Source: PALSA-660 sp963726435 (lineage in GTDB: Bacteria; Actinomycetota; Coriobacteriia; Anaerosomatales; PALSA-660). From it: DNA of 64,000 bases. Location: assembly GCA_963726435.1 (NCBI GenBank), contig CAVSCJ010000006.1, positions 496,001-560,000 on the forward strand, read 5' to 3'. The notes under the pieces are model-generated. The model did not search any database, was not told the DNA's origin, and saw only the letters and a program-made list of their open reading frames with translations. Of the stretch, positions 25,983 through 34,776 are shown piece after piece. The number at the start of each line of letters is the position of its first letter. Position 1 is the first letter of the stretch. Both the position numbers and the translations under genes were made by a program.

Positions 25983-26675
25983 ATGGAAGCGTCCGCTCTC
26001 GGGGGAGCCGCGGCGTCGCTGCTCGTCGGCTATCTCGTCGGCTCGATCCCGTTCGCCTACATCATCGTCCGGCTCGTGAGCCACGAGGACATCACCTCCC
26101 ACGGCACCGGCAACATCGGTTCCATGAACGTGAGACGAACGACGGGCTCCTGGGGCTGGTTCCTGGTGGCGATGGTTCTCGACATGCTCAAGGGCGCGGT
26201 CCCGGTGGCGGTCGTGAAGTCGCTCGCCGGTCTCTCCCTCGCCGTCCCGTTCGGCGCTCTGATATCGCGTGGCTTCACCCTCGCGACCCTCGCGGTGCCC
26301 GCGATGGTACTCGGCACGGTGCTGGGCCACAACTACTCGGTGTGGATTGCACTCAAGCGGCGATGCTTCGGCCAGACGGGGAAGGGCCTTGCCACCGGAG
26401 CGGGTGCCCTGCTCGCCTACGACTGGCGCTACTTCGTCGCCGTCGTGGTGATCGGCCTGCTCACGATCGCCGTCACCCGCTACATGATGGCCGGGCAGGT
26501 CACGGCGGCCTTCACTCTCCCCGCGGCGGCACTGGTCCTCCGATCGCCCGACTGGCCCTTCGCCCTGTTCATGGGACTTCTGGTCTATGCGGCACATCAC
26601 AAGCGGTTCGTCGGGCTGCTGCAGGGTAAGGAGCCGCGCCTCTACATCGAAGACCGCATGGGACCGCGCGGCTGA
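25983..26675 (+). CDS. plsY: Glycerol-3-phosphate acyltransferase PlsY
   Basis: 230-residue membrane enzyme that acylates glycerol-3-phosphate from acyl-phosphate, the first step of phosphatidate synthesis. The three PlsY motifs are visible: GSIPFAYIIVRL with the Ser and Pro of motif 1, GTGNIGSMNVRR as motif 2 and GKGLATGAGALLAY as motif 3. GHNYSVWI lies just before motif 3. Hydropathy shows five to six helices. It begins 2 nt after the lipid kinase stop and is followed by a very strong hairpin, closing a two-gene lipid operon. Confidence 0.95.
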   Translation: MEASALGGAAASLLVGYLVGSIPFAYIIVRLVSHEDITSHGTGNIGSMNVRRTTGSWGWFLVAMVLDMLKGAVPVAVVKSLAGLSLAVPFGALISRGFTLATLAVPAMVLGTVLGHNYSVWIALKRRCFGQTGKGLATGAGALLAYDWRYFVAVVVIGLLTIAVTRYMMAGQVTAAFTLPAAALVLRSPDWPFALFMGLLVYAAHHKRFVGLLQGKEPRLYIEDRMGPRG

Positions 26676-26693
26676 TCGCCGACCCGCAGGCCT

Positions 26694-26751
26694 CGTCTCC
26701 CAAGAACAGAGGCCGGCCCACGGATGGGCCGGCCTCTGTTCTTGGGAGACG
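26694..26751. terminator. 27-bp perfect inverted repeat, bidirectional terminator
   Basis: Left arm 26694-26720 and right arm 26725-26751 are perfectly complementary over 27 bp with a 4-nt loop (cgga). It lies between the convergent plsY and ferredoxin genes, whose stops are 18 and 7 nt away, and would stop transcripts from both sides. The length and perfection are exceptional for a terminator. Confidence 0.8.
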
Positions 26752-26758
26752 GGAGCGC

Positions 26759-26932
26759 CTAGAGCGAGATCGCCTCGTTCGGGCAGACTTCCTCGCACGT
26801 ACCGCACTCGGTGCAGTCATCCGGGCGGGCCAGAACGGCGGTATCGCCGAGGTCCAGCGCCGCGGACGGGCACTCGTCCACACAGATGCCACACGCTGTG
26901 CAGAGATCGACGTCAACGACAGGCTTGCCCAT
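26759..26932 (-). CDS. 2[4Fe-4S] ferredoxin
   Basis: 57-residue bacterial ferredoxin. Two complete cluster motifs are CTACGICVDECP (C11, C14, C17, C21) and CTECGTCEEVCP (C40, C43, C46, C50). It is acidic, starts MGKPVVDVDL and ends EAISL. Such clostridial-type ferredoxins carry low-potential electrons, so it is a plausible partner for the Rnf complex encoded about 7 kb away, though that link is inference. aaagga lies upstream of the ATG. Confidence 0.93.
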   Translation of the reverse strand: MGKPVVDVDLCTACGICVDECPSAALDLGDTAVLARPDDCTECGTCEEVCPNEAISL

Positions 26933-27042
26933 GGGACAGCGTCCTTTCCACGTGTGTCGTAGCCGGCGACACGGCGAACAGGAACGTTCCGGCGATGCAG
27001 GATTCTAGCACCGGCGGACCGGCTCCGCGACGGTGGCGAGGG

Positions 27043-28608
27043 CTAGCGGGCCTTGTCCGCGATCTCCTCCGGGCTCCAGAAGCAGAACGGGTACGTCCGG
27101 TCGGTCAGGATCTCGCTGGCCTGACGCATACGCCGCAGCTCGTCGACGTCCGACTCAAGGTCCCGCTCCATGGGAGCCAGCAGCGCTGCCAGCCGCGCGT
27201 TCACCACTCGGATCCGGGCTCCCAGAGCCTTCTTGTCGGCGCCCGTCGCAGCGATCTCCTTCACGAGGCGCTGCTTCTCGCCTGCCAAGGTGTTCGCCTC
27301 GGCGTGATCGGCCGCTGAGTCGAACCCGACTTCGTCGAGCATCTGGTCCGGGTTCTGGCGAAGGCGGTTGAGCGCCATCGCCGCGCTCTCCATCTCCTCA
27401 TCGGTCACCACGCGCGCGCCAAGCGGCAGGTACATCGTCATGGAAGCGACGACGAACGGGGTCGGCGTCACTCCGAAGTAGCGACGTACCACATCGTCTG
27501 TCACCTGGTCGTAGCGCCCGCCTCCGACTCCATGGATGAAGAGATCGGCCACGAGGAGACGCGTGTACGCCGTGAGCGCCAGGGCCTTCGGCGCCAGCCC
27601 GAGCCCGGCGTCGAGAATGCGAGCAGGCGCGCCCGCAACGTCGCCGAGTTCGCACAGCACCGTGCCCTCAGCCAGAAGAGCGGGCCGTTCGCCCGTCCGC
27701 GCCCATACCGTGCGCCTGTGATCGCCCACCGACCAGAGAGGAAGCTCGACGACGTCGCCCTCGGTCTCGAGGTCCGGGAAAGGCTGAGCGGCGCTGCGGG
27801 TCCCGGACCTCTGCCTGTAGTCGGCGAGCGCCGAGTTGTACGCTCTCGCGAACGCCTGCGCGTCGAGAGCCAGATGAGCAACGAACGTCGCGAACGCCTC
27901 CGATCCCGCCATGAGCGTCACCGGAAGCTCGAGGTAGTCCGTGCCGGCGCACATCTCGAACCGGCGCCGCGCGAAGGTGACGAGTTCCGCAAGGTTGGCG
28001 GACCCGGGCAGCGCCGCGCGAAGGCAATCGCAGAAGCGGGCGAAGTGCCGCCCTATGGCTGGAGCCGAAAGGGTCGCGAGGCGTTCGGCCGCCGCCTGGC
28101 AGAAGCGGTCGATGTCGTCGAGCGACGGGACGGTCGCGCACGCGTAGCATCCGTCCGCCGTGCCGATCGCCAGGTAGGATCGGCACACGCTCACATCGGG
28201 CCGCAAGCAAGGGAAGTGGACCTCGACCGCGTCGAAGGAATCGGAGTCCACGACCAGATCCAGCCCAACGGCGCCGGTCTCGTCGGCGAGACGCTGGAGC
28301 AGGAAGTCCTTGATCCAGACTCCGGGGTGGTAGAGCGTCGGCTGGTGGCCCGCCACGACCACGAGATCGGACACGCCCTCCGGCCGACGAACCGGCACGC
28401 CCATGCGTGCCGAGAACCCGCCCGCTGCGGACAGCGCCTCTGCACGGGCCGTAGCTCGCAACTCGGCCACTGGGACTCCGCACAACTCCATGTCCCAGCT
28501 CGCGGCGGTGCGCGCGCCCTCGCGCGCGAGCGCGGCCCACTCGGCATACTCCGGCCGGGTGACGACCTCGCCATGGCCGGCCGGCATGCTCTGCCGAAGA
28601 CTGACCAC
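27043..28608 (-). CDS. BshC-like protein (putative thiol-ligase fold), uncertain
   Basis: 521-residue protein I cannot name firmly. It has a conserved-looking GHQPTLYHPGVWIKDFLLQ followed by LDLVVDSDSFD. This resembles the layout of bacillithiol ligase BshC (Gln-containing GxQ motif, then an acidic motif), and like BshC it has a C-terminal coiled-coil part. The gene directly follows a BshB1-type deacetylase gene (4-nt gap), which strengthens the idea. The C-terminus RTYPFCFWSPEEIADKAR is distinctive. I chose GTG 28608; ATG 28587 is an alternative. Substrate and reaction are not shown by the sequence. Confidence 0.5.
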   Translation of the reverse strand: MVSLRQSMPAGHGEVVTRPEYAEWAALAREGARTAASWDMELCGVPVAELRATARAEALSAAGGFSARMGVPVRRPEGVSDLVVVAGHQPTLYHPGVWIKDFLLQRLADETGAVGLDLVVDSDSFDAVEVHFPCLRPDVSVCRSYLAIGTADGCYACATVPSLDDIDRFCQAAAERLATLSAPAIGRHFARFCDCLRAALPGSANLAELVTFARRRFEMCAGTDYLELPVTLMAGSEAFATFVAHLALDAQAFARAYNSALADYRQRSGTRSAAQPFPDLETEGDVVELPLWSVGDHRRTVWARTGERPALLAEGTVLCELGDVAGAPARILDAGLGLAPKALALTAYTRLLVADLFIHGVGGGRYDQVTDDVVRRYFGVTPTPFVVASMTMYLPLGARVVTDEEMESAAMALNRLRQNPDQMLDEVGFDSAADHAEANTLAGEKQRLVKEIAATGADKKALGARIRVVNARLAALLAPMERDLESDVDELRRMRQASEILTDRTYPFCFWSPEEIADKAR

Positions 28609-28612
28609 GGCT

Positions 28613-29296
28613 CTACACCAGGTCCCGGATGTCGCGGATCCCGATCTCCTCGCGGCAGAAGAACGGCTCGCCCCCATGCGTCCCGATGAGCGCGCCCCAA
28701 ACGGCGGACTGACCCTTGACCCACTCGAGGACGCTCTCGTTCTGGGTGCCTGCCCCGAACTGCGACTCGTAGCAGGCCAGGGCTGCGGCCTTGACCGGCA
28801 GAACCTCCGCAACGTCGAGGATGAACGCCGGCTTGGCGACCAGCCTCAGGTGGACAGAGAAGTAGTGGTACACGCGCGCCGGGAAGTGCGGCTCCCCGGA
28901 CATCTCAGTCTTGACGAACTTCGCATAGAAGCGCGCCGCCTCGGTGATCGCCGAGGCCGCGATGTGATCGGGATGCGAGTCGACGGGATAGGGGGCGAAC
29001 AGAACGCGCGGCCGATGCTCGCGGATGACCTCGGCCAGCAGGGTGCGCGCCTCGACGGTGTCGGCCAGCTCGCGATTGACCAGAGGAAGCAGGATCCGGC
29101 TCTTCACTCCGAGCACCTCGGCGGAGCGCGCAGCCTCCGCTACACGCACGTCGTGCGTCCCGCGCGGGGTCGGCTCGCCGTCGGTGAGGTCGACCATGAC
29201 CACGTCGAGGCCCTGGGAGACCATCTTGGCTACCGTGGCCCCCATGCCGATCTCGACATCGTCCGGGTGAGCCCCCACACATATGATGTCAGCCAT
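28613..29296 (-). CDS. LmbE/PIG-L family deacetylase, BshB1-like
   Basis: 227-residue zinc N-deacetylase. The metal site is formed by GAHPDDVEIGMG (H10, D13) and by HPDHIAAS in the middle. The pattern DLTDGEPTPRGT with the C-terminal GTQNESVLEWVKG resembles the BshB1 bacillithiol branch, which hydrolyses N-acetylglucosaminyl-malate. No BshA-type (GT4) glycosyltransferase is nearby, only a GT2 enzyme, so the true substrate may be another N-acetyl sugar. It overlaps the GT2 gene by 8 nt and is followed 4 nt later by the BshC-like gene. Confidence 0.8.
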   Translation of the reverse strand: MADIICVGAHPDDVEIGMGATVAKMVSQGLDVVMVDLTDGEPTPRGTHDVRVAEAARSAEVLGVKSRILLPLVNRELADTVEARTLLAEVIREHRPRVLFAPYPVDSHPDHIAASAITEAARFYAKFVKTEMSGEPHFPARVYHYFSVHLRLVAKPAFILDVAEVLPVKAAALACYESQFGAGTQNESVLEWVKGQSAVWGALIGTHGGEPFFCREEIGIRDIRDLV

Positions 29297-30044
29297 CGAT
29301 CCGCCTCTCGGCTGTCGCTGCCACGGAGTCCCTCTCTGTCAAAGCCCGCTTCCATACTTGCATGTAGTAGGCGGTGCGACGCTCCGGATCGTCCAGGTCC
29401 TGCCCGAACGACCGGTCGTGATCCATGTAGATGCGCTCGACGGGCATCTCACACACCGTGAGTCCGGCCCGCCACGCGCGAGCCCAGAACTCCAACGGCA
29501 TCGCATACCCGTCCTCGTCCACTCGCACCCGGCGCAGCGCGTCGGCCCGGTACGCCTTGAATCCACAGAACGCGTCGGTGAGCCCCCATCCGGTGACCTC
29601 GTTGATGACTGCCGTCAGATGGGCGTTGACCTCCTTGCGGTCGGGCGGGACGCGTCCGACCTCTCCGCTGCCCGGCAGGTAGCGCGAGCCGGAGACTACA
29701 TCCGAGCCGCAGCGCTTCAGCTCGTCACAGAACTCCGTGATGTGCCGCGGCTCGTGCTGCCCGTCGCAGTCCATGGTGATGACCGTGTCGGCGCCCATGC
29801 CGAGCGCCGCGGCGAACCCACTTCGCAGGGATGCGCCGTACCCGCGGTTCCGGAGGTGCCTCACAAGGATGACGTCGTCCCGCGCAGCGACCAGTTCAGT
29901 GGTCCGGTCAGTCGAGCCGTCGTCGACGACCACGACCGGACCGCCGAAGCGCGCGCGCACCTGAGAGAGGACCTCGGCCACCGTCCACTCCTCGTTGTAG
30001 ACGGGCATGACGACGCAGGTGGAGTCCGTGCACGGACCGCTCAT
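29289..30044 (-). CDS. Family 2 glycosyltransferase (polyprenyl-phosphate sugar type)
   Basis: 251-residue GT2 enzyme without membrane helices, resembling dolichol/polyprenyl-phosphate mannosyl- or glucosyltransferases. The N-terminal nucleotide-sugar site is VVMPVYNEEWTVAEVL then VVVVDDGSTDRT. The metal motif is MDCDGQHEP, with GSRYLPGSG following. ATG 30044 overlaps the OsmC stop as ATGA. It probably loads a sugar on a lipid carrier, but donor and acceptor cannot be read from sequence. Confidence 0.85.
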   Translation of the reverse strand: MSGPCTDSTCVVMPVYNEEWTVAEVLSQVRARFGGPVVVVDDGSTDRTTELVAARDDVILVRHLRNRGYGASLRSGFAAALGMGADTVITMDCDGQHEPRHITEFCDELKRCGSDVVSGSRYLPGSGEVGRVPPDRKEVNAHLTAVINEVTGWGLTDAFCGFKAYRADALRRVRVDEDGYAMPLEFWARAWRAGLTVCEMPVERIYMDHDRSFGQDLDDPERRTAYYMQVWKRALTERDSVAATAERRIDG

Positions 30045-30505
30045 GCGCCCTGCTTCCCCGCCCTCGCCCGTGGCCCGGGCTCCGGTGGGGCGACGACGCG
30101 GAAGCAGGTCGTGATCTTCACTTGCGGTCCGAGCGTGCCCTTGACCGAGCAGTACTTCGTTTCCGAGAGCTCGATAGCACGCGCCACGGCGGCGTCCGGG
30201 ATGCCGACGCCCGTCACCACGTATTCCAGGGCGATCTCCTTGTAGTAGTGCGGGTAGTCGTCCATGCGCTGCTCGCCGGTCGCTGTGATCTCCACGCCCC
30301 GGACATCCAGGCGCTTCTTCTCGAGCACTGCCACCACGTCCATGGCGGTACATCCGGCCAAGCCGCATAGGAGGAGCTCTAGCGGCCGGACGCCGGTTCC
30401 TTCGCCCGCTGCTGCGGCGGCGCCGTCCATCACCACTCCGTGGCCCTCTTCGTCCCAGCCCACGAACTGCCTGCGCTCGACCCATCTCACGCGGACCGTG
30501 TCCAA
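30041..30505 (-). CDS. OsmC family peroxide/redox protein
   Basis: 154-residue OsmC/Ohr-fold protein. The two redox cysteines typical of the family are visible in LCGLAGCTAMDVVAVL and SETKYCSVKGTL. Members reduce organic hydroperoxides or handle thiols, though some YhfA-type members have unknown roles. As first gene of a four-gene operon with a GT2, a BshB1-like and a BshC-like gene, it could use a low-molecular-weight thiol made by its neighbours (inference). Confidence 0.85.
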   Translation of the reverse strand: MDTVRVRWVERRQFVGWDEEGHGVVMDGAAAAAGEGTGVRPLELLLCGLAGCTAMDVVAVLEKKRLDVRGVEITATGEQRMDDYPHYYKEIALEYVVTGVGIPDAAVARAIELSETKYCSVKGTLGPQVKITTCFRVVAPPEPGPRARAGKQGA

Positions 30506-30596
30506 GTCTCAGACCTCCTCGTTCCCGTTCCGTCCGGGTTGGCCGGGCAGCTGGCGTCTCTTGATTATCCCCTGAGGAGCGGCCAGGGAACGCGGA

Positions 30597-30629
30597 GGCG
30601 CCCGCGACCGCTCAGCGGCAACGGGCGCC
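30597..30629 (-). terminator. Hairpin after the pilT-like gene
   Basis: Stem ggcgcccg (30597-30604)/cgggcgcc (30622-30629); the 17-nt loop holds a further 5-bp stem (ccgct/agcgg). It is 24 nt beyond the minus-strand stop at 30653. The remaining gap to osmC shows nothing else. Confidence 0.45.
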
Positions 30630-30652
30630 CGAACGTACCATGGCGAGAGGGC

Positions 30653-32210
30653 TCAGCCGTTGATCGGCCTGCCCATCATCGCGGCCAGTTCTCGCGGCTC
30701 CTTCGCCTTGCTGATCGCCTCGTCGAAGGTCACGAGTCCGGCGGTCAGCAAGCGCTTGATGTCCTGGTCGAGAGTCTGCATGCCGACGGCCTGCGCGCCG
30801 TGGATGATCGTCGGCATCTGGTGCGTCTTGCTCTCGCGTATCAGGTTCGAGATCGCCGGGACGCCCAGCATGACCTCCATCGCCATCGTGCGCGAAACGC
30901 CGTCGGCGGACTGCATGAGCACCTGCGACAGCACGCCCTCGAGAGTGGCGGAGAGCTGCATCCTGATCTGCTGCTGCTGATGGGGCGGGAAGACGTCGAT
31001 TATGCGGTCGACGGTCTCGGGACCACCGGTTGTGTGCAGCGTGGCGAGCACGAGGTGACCGGTCTCCGCCGCGGTGATCGCCGCCGCAACAGTCTCGAGG
31101 TCGCGCATCTCACCCACCAGGATCACATCCGGGTCCTGGCGCAAGACGCGGCGCAGAGCGGACGCGAACGACCTTGTGTCGGCACCGATCTCACGCTGAT
31201 TGACGTAGGCCTTCTTGTTGCGATGCATGAACTCGATCGGGTCCTCCAGCGTCACGATGTGCACCGGACGCGTTGAGTTGATGTGATCGATCATCGCTGC
31301 CAGTGTGGTCGACTTGCCCGAACCGGTCGGGCCCGTGACGAGAACAAGACCTCGCGGGCGGTCCGCCAGGACGCGGCAGACCTTGGGCAGCTTGAGCTCT
31401 TCGAGCGTCGGTATGGTCAGAGGGATGCAGCGGAAGACCGCACCCATCGAGGCTGCGCTGCTGGAAGACGTTCGCGCGGAATCGCGACAGACCGGGTATG
31501 GAGTAGGCGAAGTCGAGCTCGAGCTCAGCGTCGAACCGGCGCCGTTGCTCCTCGGAGAGCAGCGCCAGGATCAGGTCCTGTGTGTCCTTCGGCGTGAGCG
31601 GCGCGCAGTCTTCCAGAGGATGGATCGCCCCGCGGATTCGCAGCCCGGGTGGGCTCCCCGCGGTGATGTGCAGGTCCGAGCCTCCACGCTCCAGCACCGT
31701 CCGAAGCAGGTCGTCCACGCTGAGGTTGTCCGAACGGGCTCCCGTGCGGCCCGCACCGGAACCCGGCGCGACGCGCGGGTCGGCGGGCACCGCGACCGCG
31801 CCTGCCTCGACCGGCTGCGTCGACGACGCCGGCGGCTTCGCCGACACCCTCCGGATCGTCGCGAGGATCTCCGAGGGCTCCGCGCCCGCCGCGACCATAT
31901 CGACCGCGCCGGCGTCCGTGGCGCGCACGGAAGCCGTCTCGTCCGCGATCGCCGCCAGCATCACGATCTGCGACTCGCGCAACTCGCTGCTGTCGAGCAG
32001 CTTCGCGCAGAGGGCGTAGCCGTCGTCGTCGGGGATGTCAGCGTCGACGAGGATCAAGTCCGGGTGCTGAGAGGCCGCTATCGCGCAGGCGCGCGCCCCC
32101 GAGATCGCGCTCAGGACCGTCACGTCCGACGCCTCCACAGCGAAGTGGGCAGCCAGCCGCTCGAAAAGAGACAGGTCGTCGTCGACGACGAGCACCTTCA
32201 GTTGAGCCAC
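30653..32210 (-). CDS. Receiver-like domain fused to PilT twitching ATPase; apparent frameshift
   Basis: Two parts on one gene. Residues 1-120 form a response-regulator-like receiver (VLVVDDDLSLF; phospho-acceptor position D56 in LILVDADIP), but the usual switch Thr and the Lys of the KPF motif are not evident. After a Pro/Ala linker, a PilT-type ATPase follows: DLHITAGSPPGLRIRG, Walker A TGPTGSGKST, Asp box TLEDPIEFMH, Walker B VILVGEMRD, His box ATLHTTGG. The frame breaks after RANVFQQR; dropping one base near 31454 continues ASMGAVFRCIP and gives 518 residues. PilT retracts type IV pili; no other pilus genes are in the window. GTG 32210 has gggagga 7 nt upstream. Confidence 0.85.
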
Positions 32211-32378
32211 GTCTCGGTCCTCCCCATAGCGATCGTTCCCTGAGAGTACCCATCTTGGAGCCTCCCAAGGTCGGCCCCTTCGATCAGTATCGGCCTCTTC
32301 GAAGCACAGGTGAAGGGCGGAGTGAGGGCGGCGCGCATGGGTGCCGTACAATGGCCGTCCGGACTCCGAAGGGCACCC

Positions 32379-33695
32379 ATGGCATCGCTACGCGGATTGC
32401 GGCTCGACGGGCTCGCCCACGGAGGGTCGGCCGTCGGCCGCGCCGAGGACGGCCGCGTCGTCTTCGTCAGGTTCGGCTGCCCAGGTGACACGGTGGATGT
32501 CGAGGTGACGGCCGACCACGGGCGCTACCTCGAGGGAGATGTTGCGCAGGTGGTCGTAGCCTCGCCCGAGCGACGCACACCTCCCTGCCCGTATTTCGGG
32601 CACTGTGGCGGCTGCCAGTGGCAGCACGTGTCGTACGGAGCCCAGACGCAGGCCAAGCGTACGCAGGTGGCCGACTCCCTGGCGCGCATCGGAGGGATCC
32701 ACGGTATCGAGATCGCCGAGACCGTGAGCGGACAGTCGCCGTACGGGTACCGCAACCGCCTCGAGATGCGTGTCGGCAAGGGTGCGGACGGTTCCCCTCT
32801 GGTCGGCATGACTGCGGCCGGCACGGATGAGATCGTCCCTATCGACGCGTGCCTGCTGCTCCCCGAGCGCGCGAGGAGAGCGCCTCGTGCCATGGCGGGG
32901 GCGCTGCGGTACCTGGGCGGCCGCTCCGACTTGGCGATAGACCGCGTCGCCATCCGGGTCGGCACGCGCACTCGCGACCTCGAGATCGACCTCTGGGGGC
33001 CTCCCGGTCCCTTCCCCCGCCAAGCCGTCGCCCGCACGCTCGCGGACGCCCTTAAGCCGACCTGCGTGGCCCGGGTCCTCGTCAAGGGAGACGCCGCGAA
33101 GCGCGCCGACCTCAAGGTGGAAGTGCTCTCGGGTCGCGGCTTCTGGCACGAGCGACTCGGCGGATACGACTACAAGGTCTCGGCGCCGAGCTTCTTCCAG
33201 GTCAACACCGTGCTCACGGAGACCCTGGTCGCAAGAGTCGTGGATGCGCTGCAAGCCGACGGCTCCGACCGCGTCCTCGACCTCTATGCCGGCACGGGCA
33301 CCTTCACCCTTCCGCTCGCGGAGGCGGCTGGAGAGGTGGTCGCGATCGAGGGCGCCGGATCGGCCGTCCGCGACCTGCGCGCCAACCTCGAGGCGGCGGG
33401 CCTTCCCGCGGACGTCATGCCGGGAGAGGCAGCGCGCGCTCTCTCCGATGCCGGCCGGTTCGATCTGGCGGTCGTCGACCCGCCCCGCTTGGGTCTGGGG
33501 GGGCCGGTGCTCAAGGCGCTGGTGGGGACAGGGGCGCGCCGGATCTGCTACGTGTCGTGCGATGCCGCGACGCTCGCGCGCGACGCCCGTGCGCTCTCGG
33601 ACGCAGGGTATCGTCTGACCTCGGCGACGCCGATCGACCTCTTCCCCCAGACTTGGCACATCGAGACGGTAGCGCTGTTCGAACGCGTATCCTAG
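32379..33695 (+). CDS. TRAM-domain RNA (uracil-C5) methyltransferase, RumA/TrmA family
   Basis: 438-residue class I RNA m5U methyltransferase. An N-terminal TRAM domain (about 1-65) is followed by a 4Fe-4S site with Cys70, Cys76, Cys79 in PPCPYFGHCGGCQWQH and a later Cys in IDACLLLP. The SAM domain has FFQVNTVLTETL, DLYAGTGTFTLPLA, the PP motif VVDPPRLGL, and the catalytic cysteine in YVSCDAATLARD. The target is most likely 23S rRNA uracil. ATG 32379 has gaaggg upstream; upstream in-frame codons are less likely. Confidence 0.92.
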   Translation: MASLRGLRLDGLAHGGSAVGRAEDGRVVFVRFGCPGDTVDVEVTADHGRYLEGDVAQVVVASPERRTPPCPYFGHCGGCQWQHVSYGAQTQAKRTQVADSLARIGGIHGIEIAETVSGQSPYGYRNRLEMRVGKGADGSPLVGMTAAGTDEIVPIDACLLLPERARRAPRAMAGALRYLGGRSDLAIDRVAIRVGTRTRDLEIDLWGPPGPFPRQAVARTLADALKPTCVARVLVKGDAAKRADLKVEVLSGRGFWHERLGGYDYKVSAPSFFQVNTVLTETLVARVVDALQADGSDRVLDLYAGTGTFTLPLAEAAGEVVAIEGAGSAVRDLRANLEAAGLPADVMPGEAARALSDAGRFDLAVVDPPRLGLGGPVLKALVGTGARRICYVSCDAATLARDARALSDAGYRLTSATPIDLFPQTWHIETVALFERVS

Positions 33696-33698
33696 CTC

Positions 33699-33926
33699 TC
33701 AGACAAGCCTTCCGATCTGAGGGAACTCCTTCACGTGAACGTCATGCGGGGCGTCCTCTTGCTCCGCGGTGAGATCATGTCCCGCGGTGTGCTCGCCCTC
33801 GTGGTCCCCGTCCGACCACATCAAGGACTCGCTCAGGTCGTATACGACGCCCTCGTAGGCGACGTAGGCGGGGCGCCCTTCGTGTCCGTCGTACTGGGCG
33901 AGATCCTCGACCGTGAAGTCCTTCAT
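33699..33926 (-). CDS. Cytochrome b5-like heme/steroid-binding domain protein
   Basis: 75-residue single-domain protein starting MKDFTVEDLAQYDGHEGRPAY and continuing VAYEGVVYDLSES. This is the small prokaryotic cytochrome b5-like form seen in anaerobes, often with unclear heme binding. Histidines in DGDHEGEHTAGH and APHDVHVKEFP are possible ligands. It has no signal peptide or membrane helix. It is convergent with the RNA methyltransferase, leaving 3 nt between stops. The role is unknown; electron transfer or ligand binding is only a guess. Confidence 0.8.
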   Translation of the reverse strand: MKDFTVEDLAQYDGHEGRPAYVAYEGVVYDLSESLMWSDGDHEGEHTAGHDLTAEQEDAPHDVHVKEFPQIGRLV

Positions 33927-34086
33927 ATCCCAGCGTCCTCTCGATCCGCGATGCCGTCGCGCCGACCGGCGCATCTTCCCGCACCACACTATCTACCCGA
34001 CTCGCAAGCGCGCATGCGCCGCCCGAACACCGCGGTGCTACGATGGCCACCGCCGACAGCCGCCTCCCGACCGCGAAGGGTTACCC

Positions 34087-34776
34087 TTGGAACTGCACGG
34101 AGTGCTCTTCGATCTCGACGGCACCCTGCTCGACCTCGACTTGGACGCCTTCCTGCGTCGATACTTCCTTGCGCTCGGGAGCGTGGCCTCTTCGCGTTTC
34201 CCGGGAGTCGCCTTCATGCCGGCACTCTTGGCCTCGACCTCAGCCATGCAGCGTCCACACCCCGGGCGCACGAACAAGGAGACGTTCGACGCCGACTTCC
34301 TCGCGCAAACCGGGTTCGACGTCGCCAAGGACCACGAGGTCTTCGACGCCTTCTACCGCGACGTCTTCCCGACGCTGGGCGACGGCTACGGCCCCGCACC
34401 CGGAGCGCGAGCGGCGGTCGAGACCGCAAAGGCGCTGGGACTGAAGACAGCCATCGCGACGCAGCCGATCTTCCCGGCCGCGGCCATCAGGCATCGACTG
34501 GCCTGGGCGGGCCTTGCGGATGTCCGGTTCGACGCGGTCACGACGTACGAGACCATGCTCGCCTGCAAGCCTCAGTCCGCCTACTTCGAGCAGACAGCCG
34601 CCATGATCGGCTGCGCGCCCGAGCGGTGCCTCATGGTGGGAGACGACCGTGACATCGACATGCCTGCCGCCGATGTCGGGATGCGCACGTTCTACGTGGG
34701 CAGGGACCCGGCGACACCTGCGGACCACCGGGGAACGCTGACCGATCTCTCGGAGCTGCTAGAGAGAATCGTCTAG
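34087..34776 (+). CDS. HAD-superfamily hydrolase
   Basis: 229-residue haloacid dehalogenase-like phosphatase. Motif I is DLDGTLLDLD near the N-terminus, a Thr/Ala-rich motif II region (LGLKTAIATQPIFPAAA) follows, the Lys is in ACKPQSAYFEQ and motif IV is MVGDDRDIDMPAADVGM. A large helical cap sits between motifs I and II. The start is probably TTG 34087, with gaaggg 6 nt upstream. It overlaps the convergent DUF2249 gene by 18 nt. Substrate unknown. Confidence 0.85.
   Translation: MELHGVLFDLDGTLLDLDLDAFLRRYFLALGSVASSRFPGVAFMPALLASTSAMQRPHPGRTNKETFDADFLAQTGFDVAKDHEVFDAFYRDVFPTLGDGYGPAPGARAAVETAKALGLKTAIATQPIFPAAAIRHRLAWAGLADVRFDAVTTYETMLACKPQSAYFEQTAAMIGCAPERCLMVGDDRDIDMPAADVGMRTFYVGRDPATPADHRGTLTDLSELLERIV

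Noticed and set aside
31191..32351. Separate receiver protein and separate PilT protein
   Set aside because: The first frame already contains the PilT N-terminal domain (DLHITAGSPPGLRIRG), so one broken fusion gene is more likely than two genes.
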